Part shown: one piece after another, positions 57,815-64,000 of the stretch
How positions within the stretch are numbered: position 1 is the first letter of the stretch
Layout of the letters: every line of letters begins with the position of its first letter
From: Luzula sylvatica
Lineage: Eukaryota; Streptophyta; Magnoliopsida; Poales; Juncaceae
Length of the DNA: 64,000 nucleotides
Direction: 5' to 3'
Assembly: GCA_946800325.1 (NCBI GenBank)
Contig: CAMPEJ010000006.1
Span: 682,001-746,000 of the forward strand
Made by a program: the position numbers and the translations under genes
Notes under the pieces: model-generated
What the model was told of the DNA's origin: nothing
The model's database searches: none
Seen by the model: the letters and a program-made list of their open reading frames with translations, nothing else

Positions 57815-58241
57815 TATCTTGCTACATGTCATCTCATTTTCGTGATTGAAATAAAAATTCGTCGACCAATCTACAATAATTCATCACACATCGTGACCAC
57901 ATCCCTATTCCTCGACTATCCATCCCAAAATTCATTTGATATGTCCCATTTGACGATCATCACGTACAGACAATCTTCCTTGAAATTAATAGGACAATCA
58001 CTTGCGATTTGAAATGTAGAATCACCACCTCGAGCCAACTCATCATGCACCGCCTACAACTATTCATCATTCCTTTCACTTCTTTAATCTTTGTCACCAA
58101 CTTGGATTGTGCCCGACAACACCAATAAGAATCCTCGCGATCGTCCAAGCAAAGACTCTCGTTTAAATCTCCAAGCACGAACACGAAACTCCACCTACGT
58201 ACTTAAATATGGGCATTGTAAATCGCAACATTTCAATTCAA
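57767..58241 (-). pseudogene. Remnant 3' end of pol; no recognisable integrase
   Basis: The only confident coding trace is the C-terminal tail at about 57,773-57,812, which reads VMNFEDEILLRREE in the minus strand, a pol terminus I recognise from plant Ty3/gypsy elements. Only about 475 bp separate the RNase H remnant from the LTR, where a full integrase would need over 1 kb. No HHCC zinc finger or DDE core could be recognised. A 75-codon open frame at 57,960-58,184 matches no domain I know. Most of integrase appears to have been deleted. Confidence 0.6.
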
Positions 58242-58838
58242 ATCAATTCTTACCAAATTTTCTTTTCCCGAATAACTACAACTTCTACAATCCAAATCCT
58301 TCATAATACATCCACCATCTTCAATGCATATTCAACTCCTTTTGCGTAAAGAAATGTTTCGACTCTTGTAATCTGTGAAAATCTCAAACTTCAGCCATGT
58401 AGAGACCTCCAACTCTTTCCATTTTACACGATTACACATCGAAGCCCACAATAAGACGCATCGTTACACACCACCAAACCATCTCCACCCGAAAGAATTA
58501 GTAACCACTTCTTTAACTCCACAAAGATTCTTTCACAATTTTCATTCCGCATAAGTTTTAAATTCTTCCGCGTCGACCACGTAATAGGCAAATCAATTTC
58601 GAAAATTAAACCCTTCACAAACCCTCTACACTAATCAGGAAGACCGGAAAATATCCGAGTTTCAGTCACATTTGATGATTGCTTCCAATAAAGAACATCT
58701 TCTATTTCTCCAAATCTACAAAACTACCTTCACCGGTTATTACAATCCAATGAAATACCTCCACTGAAAACTCTGAATCTCATTCCAAGAATCGCATTTG
58801 CTTGGTTTCACATACATCTTCTTCCTCCAAATAGCCAA
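58242..58838 (-). pseudogene. Degraded Ty3/gypsy reverse transcriptase C-terminus and RNase H
   Basis: Fragments in several frames follow family order from high to low coordinate. 58,838-58,770 reads YVKPSKCDSW (RT thumb, usual YAKPSKCEFW). 58,734-58,705 reads GEGSFVDLEK (usual SGEGISVDPEK). 58,702-58,424 reads WKQSSNVTETR, then a TAG stop at 58,633-58,631, then FVKGLIFEIDLPIT, FVELKK and SGGDGLVVCNDAS (RNase H first strand with its catalytic Asp). 58,394-58,356 reads FEIFTDYKS (usual CEIFTDHKS), 58,354-58,314 FFTQKELNM, and 58,292-58,242 DCRSCSYSGKENLV (usual DCEI.YHPGKANVV). At least three frameshifts and several stops rule out a working enzyme. The matches are from memory of family consensus, not from a search. 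Confidence 0.87.
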
Positions 58839-59345
58839 CGCAAACCCCAAATGCATTGCAAGCTACACTCGACCTTTTCTTCATGCATTCTCTCGAGTCG
58901 TTCCCGAGTTATGACAATACTAACACACTCGCTCGCCAACCGGAAAATTCCTCCACCAATGTCCACCCCGACTACAATAATGCAAACCGACTAGGCTACA
59001 ATTAACCCGCATCACTCAATCTTCATTTCCACACACTTGTACTAATTTCTATCAAGAGGCTTCAAGAACTCGCGAATTTCATTCACTTGCCTCTTTACAC
59101 TCTCCATCCTCGTCTCACACTACTTCAGCCTCTAAAAATCACATTGCGCCCATACTTCTTTGTCCACTATATTTGCCTAACTATTGTACAAAATAACACA
59201 CACTCCACATCATTCACACTTCTAATAGACATAAAAGGGCACACTCGACATCCATCTCATCAAATGCACTGAGAAACACACACTCAACCCTTTTTGTCCG
59301 AGCATAAAATCCGGACACACCTCCACACTTTCTTACACTCACTTC
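58839..59345 (-). other. Internal region with no confident coding content
   Basis: This is where the RT fingers/palm and protease should lie. A weak fragment near 58,850-58,930 (SIVITRERLERMHEE, minus strand) could correspond to the YSK.REEHEEHL stretch after the RT catalytic FIDD box, but the Asp-Asp box itself is not recognisable. The rest, about 0.4 kb, gives short broken frames without a match. The plus strand is notably poor in G. Confidence 0.45.
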
Positions 59346-59637
59346 TTATATCACGTAGTGCACATTGCGATACTCCACTAAAATATCCTCATTCTCAAAT
59401 ACCGTCTCTCCATCTTGCATTAGAATCGCGAGCAGTTGTTCATTGTCCCATCAAATGAAAATGGATCGTGTTGCTTGTTACACGTATCAACAAACTCCTT
59501 CGAGCTAACAAAATCCATTTTGGACAGGTGCACATCCATACGCATCACTACGTACTACAAAACCATTTTCTCCTGAAAAATTATTAACATCTTCATCAAC
59601 TCCTTAAAACTTCATTACGAGTCCACTTCCAATTGAA
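59346..59637 (-). pseudogene. Second, displaced RNase H fragment
   Basis: In the minus strand 59,637 down to 59,511 gives FNWKWTRNE, then after a frameshift SFKELMKML, then GENGFVVRSDAYGCAPVQNG. This follows the Ty3/gypsy RNase H start FEWTE.CE.SF.ELK..L...SGGDGFVVYSDAS..GLGCVLMQNG. A further piece near 59,432-59,350 (ILMQDGETV, EYRNVHY) resembles the next part of that domain. It lies between gag and the main RT-RNase H remnant, where RNase H does not belong, so the core appears to be built from rearranged or recombined copies. The identification is by eye. Confidence 0.62.
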
Positions 59638-59695
59638 ACTCCATCAATTTTCTTCATATTTACTTCTTCAATTTCTGCCTCTTCTTCATGCATTC

Positions 59696-60179
59696 ACTTG
59701 AATTTTTTGGGTTGTGATCCACTCACACCATTCTTCCTCGATTCAATAGACTTGTGCATCTTCAAATTAGAAATACTCGCAAGCCTACTTCTATTAGCTC
59801 TACCCACTCTTTATATTCATCTTGTGTCGTTTGAACTCCTCATTTTCGTATTCCGTCAATACGGCCTTGTGAACAACATTCACACAACTATTGACATTTA
59901 TTTCCGGGCATAACTCCCGAACAAACTTCGACACTTTTTCGCTCATAATAAATATGAATCATATTTTTCATTCAACGCATCCATAAAAATTTCCAACTAA
60001 CCTTGCCATCAAACGACACCTTCTTCACGGAGGACACAAATGGTCTGCATCATGTCCATCATGAACGAAACAACAAACTTCACCTTTTCAGCATCATCGA
60101 TCACTTCAAAAGTCTTGTTCGCCCTTAGAAAATCCACTTCTACGACTTTCGAGGGCCATTCGTACAAATGAAGAATTTC
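59696..60179 (-). pseudogene. Degraded and internally deleted Ty3/gypsy gag
   Basis: Minus strand, three pieces in family order. 60,179-60,009 reads EILHLYEWPSKVVEVDFLRA, then NKTFEVIDDAEKVKFVVSFM, ending at a TGA; it resembles the capsid start (IEK.FEV...E.QKV.FATFML). About 60,000-59,940 gives VSW and, after a frameshift, ALNEKYDSYLL (usual W..F...FN.KYFP). 59,937-59,821 reads KVSKFVRELCPEINVNSCVN (usual KA.KFERGLRPEIR..V). The tail to 59,696 is rich in R, N, S and K, like a gag linker, and ends at a stop. The stretch between KYFP and KFERGL is missing, and no CCHC zinc knuckle could be recognised. Non-functional. Confidence 0.75.
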
Positions 60180-61158
60180 GACCCAACATTTCCACCACCA
60201 CTACTTCCACCATAATGCAGTCTCATTCGACAACCACTTCAACCACCACTACTTTTATCGTAATCCTTTCTCATTAGAGTCACCGCTTGAACTACTTTTA
60301 CTTCCAACAAAATTCTTCCTAATTCGAACAACCACTTGAACAACCACTTCATCCAACAATACCACTACTTTCATCACAATGCATCTATAAATGCATTTGC
60401 AGAGATCCTTATGCCTTCACGAGACCTCTCAACTCCATAAAGTACATCTTCCTCATATACAAAGCCTTCATGTACTCTTCTCACCAACCAACAGAAGAAG
60501 TACAACTTCCCTACATCAATTGACCTTACTCAGCTTCACCAACTACAACCTTCCTTGTTCCAAGCTTTCTCGAACTCTTGCCGCCAACCACAACCACATC
60601 TACATGAGTGCTCGGTACTTCACAAACTACAATTTTCCCTTGAAAAGGCTTCATGAACTCCCTCCGACAACAACCAAAACTAGATGAGCTACCACAATTT
60701 CACCAACTTCAAACTTCAACTTGCTCATGCCAATCCTTCATGAATTCCTTACACCAATAAAAAGCACACCTACATGAGCACTCCAAACTTCATAAACTAC
60801 AGCTCACTCGTACAAAGCCTTCTTTCACTTTACGTACTAGGAATGAAAGCACTACTCTTCCCTACATTAGGTACCCTCGGCTGCACAAAACTACTTCTGC
60901 TTCATACGCAGCCTACTTGCGCATTTGCACCAACCATGCAAAGCACTAAACCTTCCTACAAGAGTGCCATTCAGCTCCACGATCTACATCAACTTCCTCT
61001 TCATGTTGCCCTACACTCTCTACACCAACAATGAAAGCACTATAATTTCCTACATTAGTGGCATTCACACTCTCTAAAGTCGTTCAAAGACGCATTGGGT
61101 AAGGTATGGGTACCTATGGTAAAGTGTTAAAGACTTCTGCAGGTCAACCAGGACCGTT
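60180..61158 (-). other. 5' leader/untranslated region of the element, repeat-rich
   Basis: Nearly 1 kb separates the PBS from the first gag trace. It lacks a convincing frame in element orientation. The plus strand is rich in C, A and T and poor in G, with recurring CCACTACTT and AACCACTTC motifs at 60,190-60,370, and imperfect tandem repeats further right. Plus-strand open frames here, such as 60,391-60,687 and 60,774-61,034, run antisense to the element and resemble no family I know. Confidence 0.55.
60466..60900. repeat. Imperfect tandem repeat, unit about 84-99 bp
   Basis: Related segments beginning CTTCATGAACTC (with variants) start at 60,466, 60,565, 60,649, 60,736 and 60,819, giving spacings of 99, 84, 87 and 83 bp. 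Shared inner motifs include CTACATGAG, TTCA(C/T)AAACTAC and CAAAG/AAAGC. Weaker copies may extend left to about 60,405 and right to about 61,030. It lies in the leader of the retroelement and is not related to the 124-bp satellite. Confidence 0.6.
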
Positions 61159-61170
61159 GCTCTGATACCA
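61159..61170 (-). promoter_or_regulatory. Primer-binding site, initiator tRNA-Met type
   Basis: On the minus strand TGGTATCAGAGC is complementary to the 3' end of plant initiator tRNA-Met, the usual minus-strand primer for plant LTR retrotransposons. It lies 7 bp inside the 5' LTR edge at 61,178 (spacer ACCTTTT in element orientation), a normal distance. Confidence 0.96.
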
Positions 61171-61177
61171 AAAAGGT

Positions 61178-63921
61178 TGTCACGACCCGAAATAAAAAAT
61201 AACAAAAATAATCGAAAATCGTGCACAACGTACTTACCTTAATTATATGAGCATTAGCAGAGTCATAAACACACAATACGAAAACTAGTTGGCATAAAAT
61301 ATAATCCACAAATACCAAAATACATATGGTGGGTACAAACAAATACAACTAAAACAAATATGATAACTGGTGATCGCAACTCCGCTACGCTCGTAATCTA
61401 CACGAATGCCACTGCCACCTCAAGTGCTACCTGGAAATGTTGGCTGAGAGTTAGATAAGTAAAATAATATTTAATTATTATTTACTCGACGACGACTACC
61501 ACGACAACCTACTACGAGAACTACAATGATGACCGACTACAACGATCTAGGAATTCTGCAAATACGACAACAACCACTACAGAATTCTCAGCGTAGAGAA
61601 CCACTTCGATAAGGTTGGCTTCCACAAGGGACCCCACTCATAGACTAGTTCCTCGGATCCACAATGAGGTAAAAGTCCGCTGCACTCTATCCCAAGAGTG
61701 GTGGTTTCAACCACGCCACGACTGAAACCACGCCCCCTCGGCACTACATTTACTACAACTACACGAGGAGACCGTACTGCTACGTCTAACAGTTCGCAAG
61801 TTCGGGAGCGACCCGAAGATGCACACCTCTGGCCAGACACTACATTAATGTCCAAACATGTGTTCCCTTATCCACCGCTCATCCTCACATCGAGTTGAGC
61901 TACATCAACAACAATCCTACATCCTACAAAGAACTACATATATTCTACACATAAAATGATGAATAAATAAATACGACTTCAGATGCAGTAATCATAATTA
62001 CTGCCATGAGAACCACCTCGGAATAAGCTTTCCAACGGAACCAAGAACTCACGAAACGGAGACCGAACGGAGAAGTTATGACCAAATTACGAAGACGTGA
62101 CACACGGAATCTAGTTCGATACACCCGTCAAAGAACCGATCAAACTACGACCTCTCTACTTATCCGACACATCAAAGCTTCTACTGACCTCGAGATAAAA
62201 CCCTAACGATACTCGAGACAACTCAACTAGCCTCAAACTACTAGAAGAAACCTCAAACTACAACGACAAACTACAACGAGATAAATCTCAGCCATGTGTT
62301 TAATCTTGGCTCGTTTTCTCATTAATCCAACCATTAATTAATTGGACATTATCGAGTAATCGAGCCTTCTCCTAATTACTTACCGGTAATTCAAACCGAC
62401 ATTCACGATCATCTACAATCAATCTCTGAAATTCAGATTTAATAGAATACAACAATACCGGGTTATTGGATTTCAAACCTAAACCAAACACGAACCCGAC
62501 CCGTTAAGAATAAAGACGTCAACTATCTCTCTTCTTTGCTTCCCCAAACCGAAACCCCAATTCCACTACTTATGATCAACCAATAGCCCGACCGCCACTA
62601 TTCAAACGGCCGAACCATCACGATCAAACATCTTCCTCGGCAATCAAATTCTCAACATTCGACCCGACAAATCAAGCTTAATCCGAATTTAGGTCGATAC
62701 ACATGGCAATATTATGAGGTATAATAATTACTAAATAACAAGTCCGAGATATACCTCTACACGCCGCAACGTTTACCATCCCTGCGTCATATTCTCCTTC
62801 ATCGAAATACTTGCCACAGTCCCTCCATGATGCTACCATGATCCCACCATGACACCTTTTTCCTGACCCGATAAAGCTTGTGTCGGTGCCATCATGCTCC
62901 TGCCCCGATACGTGCTCCGCTGTGTCATGGTGATGGCCCCAATGCTGTCCAACACCAGCCCCATATGGCCCCATCCTGCTCAACACCAGGCCCCCATATG
63001 GCCCCCTCCTGCTCTACACCAGCCCCATATGGCCCCATCCTGCTCAACACCAGCCCCCATACTCAAGCCGCTGCGATCCTGTCACGATACCGTTTTCAGA
63101 CCCCGATACACATGCGGAACTGCCGTTTTCCTCATCCGATGCGATTGCCATAGTCCCCGTGATGTCGTCGTCTCGCCATCACCTCACACCCTTGCTGCTG
63201 CCGCTGCCCCGATGCACCAGCGGTTGTGCCTCGGTGTCGTTTTCCAGCTCTTTCCCCTGATACACACCCCCACGACGCAGCCACGGTGTGACCCGCTGCT
63301 CCGATGCTCGTGCCGTCGTGTCTCGATGATGCCGTTCTCAAACCCTAACTCCTTTTCTTCCAAATAATCTTCTGATACTATTTTCTAGCATGAACTCATT
63401 CATGCTACATGCTAGCCTCTCCTTCTTACCAAGCCTCTATTTTCTTTGATGAATTTCTCACTTTATTTCTTCCAACTGCCATCTTCTCTAACTTAGGGTT
63501 TTCATCCATTCAATTTTCGTGGAGAGTGAAAGAGTAACTTCTGGAGAGAGAGGTTATGTTGTGTTCACAATATAACCAAGCATAGGTTGGCCACCTCTCA
63601 TTCCTCCAATCAAAAGGGGTTATGTCCAAGCTGCTCACAAGCAGGACAACAATATATGGCTCGCAAGCACCTGAGTTGTAAATTGCTTTGGACTAAATCT
63701 ATGTCATGCTTGATATTCCTTGTACAAAATATAGGTTGTGTATGAACCATGTTATATTTTCTCCAAAACATAAATCAACTTTGTGACCTACTTCTAGGCA
63801 TATCATTATATTTTCTCATCATCCAAATATATTTATTGACATTTATAATCATGATATAAAATACTCCCCTCCTTAAAGAAATTTCGTCTTCGAAATTCAT
63901 TACGCATACCATGATATAACA
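61178..63921 (-). repeat. 5' LTR (2,744 bp)
   Basis: Direct repeat of 55,023-57,766 at an offset of 6,155 bp with identical length and ends. By eye the only base difference is G at 63,277 (A at 57,122). It should contain the element's promoter and transcription start, but no TATA box or start site can be assigned with confidence. Its outer edge is followed by the TAACG target-site copy and satellite. Confidence 0.97.
62950..63063. repeat. C-rich 31-33-bp minisatellite in the 5' LTR
   Basis: Identical counterpart of the 56,795-56,908 tract, with the same 31/33/31-bp unit spacing and CCATATGG palindromes. It has not gained or lost a unit relative to the other LTR, consistent with very little time since insertion. 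Confidence 0.85.
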
Positions 63922-63926
63922 TAACG
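63922..63926. repeat. Target-site duplication, right copy (TAACG)
   Basis: TAACG follows directly after the LTR end ATAACA and is identical to 55,018-55,022. The five-base size matches Ty3/gypsy integration. Confidence 0.97.
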
Positions 63927-64000
63927 TATTTTGAGATCATTTGAATCGTATCTTTTTCCAGATAACATTTCACCAAAATTTACAAACACTAAGACAGTTT
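63922..64000. repeat. 124-bp satellite resumes (partial monomer)
   Basis: The sequence picks up the monomer at position 80 where the left flank stopped and runs into the next monomer. It carries the linked variants TTTTTCCAGATAAC and AAGACAG. The same pair occurs at about 49,340-49,380, 53,565-53,605 and 54,670-54,722, so the flank belongs to the local monomer population just left of the element. Confidence 0.95.

Larger units (their letters stand above)
55023..63921 (-). mobile_element. Complete non-autonomous Ty3/gypsy-type LTR retrotransposon (LARD-like), 8,899 bp
   Basis: Reading on the minus strand, the order is 5' LTR (63,921 down to 61,178), PBS matching initiator tRNA-Met, internal region of 3,411 bp, polypurine tract, and 3' LTR (57,766 down to 55,023). 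A 5-bp TAACG duplication flanks it. The LTRs have canonical TG...CA ends, and the GGGTCGTGACA terminus is common in plant Ty3/gypsy elements. The order gag, RT-RNase H, pol tail and the motifs themselves indicate Ty3/gypsy rather than copia. No frame for gag, protease, RT or integrase is intact, so the element cannot move by itself. Long LTRs with a mostly non-coding core fit a LARD-like class, although recognisable gag-pol decay distinguishes it from a typical LARD. Near-identical LTRs indicate a very recent insertion. Confidence 0.96.

Noticed and set aside
57960..58184. Integrase fragment in the minus-strand frame
   Set aside because: I looked for HHCC and DDE motifs and the GPF/Y or chromodomain region and could not recognise any; the call would be positional only.
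55023..63921. Simple 6,155-bp tandem duplication of genomic DNA
   Set aside because: The repeat is partial (1.45 units) and bounded by TG...CA ends, PBS, PPT and a 5-bp target duplication, so it is an LTR retrotransposon and not a segmental duplication.

Overview
The window is repeat DNA from a plant nuclear genome, most likely a eudicot; I cannot name the species. No intact host gene is visible. The plant assignment rests on an LTR retrotransposon primed by initiator tRNA-Met (PBS TGGTATCAGAGC, minus strand), on Ty3/gypsy gag-pol remnants of the plant type, and on a long AT-rich satellite with a higher-order repeat structure.

Region 1 (1-55,022) is one uninterrupted head-to-tail satellite array. 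The monomer is 124 bp, about 29% G+C, and there are roughly 443 copies, all in one orientation. Monomers differ at a small set of diagnostic positions, which reveal higher-order repeats. A recurring 8-monomer (992 bp) order is extended or rearranged in places. Larger duplications are superimposed at exact multiples of 124 bp: 14-mers near the left end and again at about 50-53 kb, a 54-mer (6,696 bp), an 11-mer (1,364 bp), 34-mer and 70-mer spacings, a 21-mer (2,604 bp) and a 13-mer (1,612 bp). Single-base indels near 20,347 and 53,850 and one chimeric monomer near 49,918 are the phase breaks I found. From about 48 kb to 55 kb the monomers carry a different set of private variants and less order.

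Region 2 (55,023-63,921) is a structurally complete LTR retrotransposon of 8,899 bp on the minus strand, inserted inside a satellite monomer. It has two 2,744-bp LTRs, a PBS next to the right-hand (5') LTR, a polypurine tract next to the left-hand (3') LTR, and a perfect 5-bp target-site duplication (TAACG). I found one base difference between the LTRs. The 3.4-kb internal region has no intact gag or pol. It holds frameshifted, stop-containing and partly rearranged Ty3/gypsy remnants: gag, a displaced RNase H piece, RT-RNase H and a pol C-terminal tail, plus a repeat-rich leader. It is therefore a non-autonomous, LARD-like element that probably moved very recently using proteins supplied in trans.

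Region 3 (63,922-64,000) is the same satellite monomer resuming exactly at the duplicated target site, so the array continues beyond the window.
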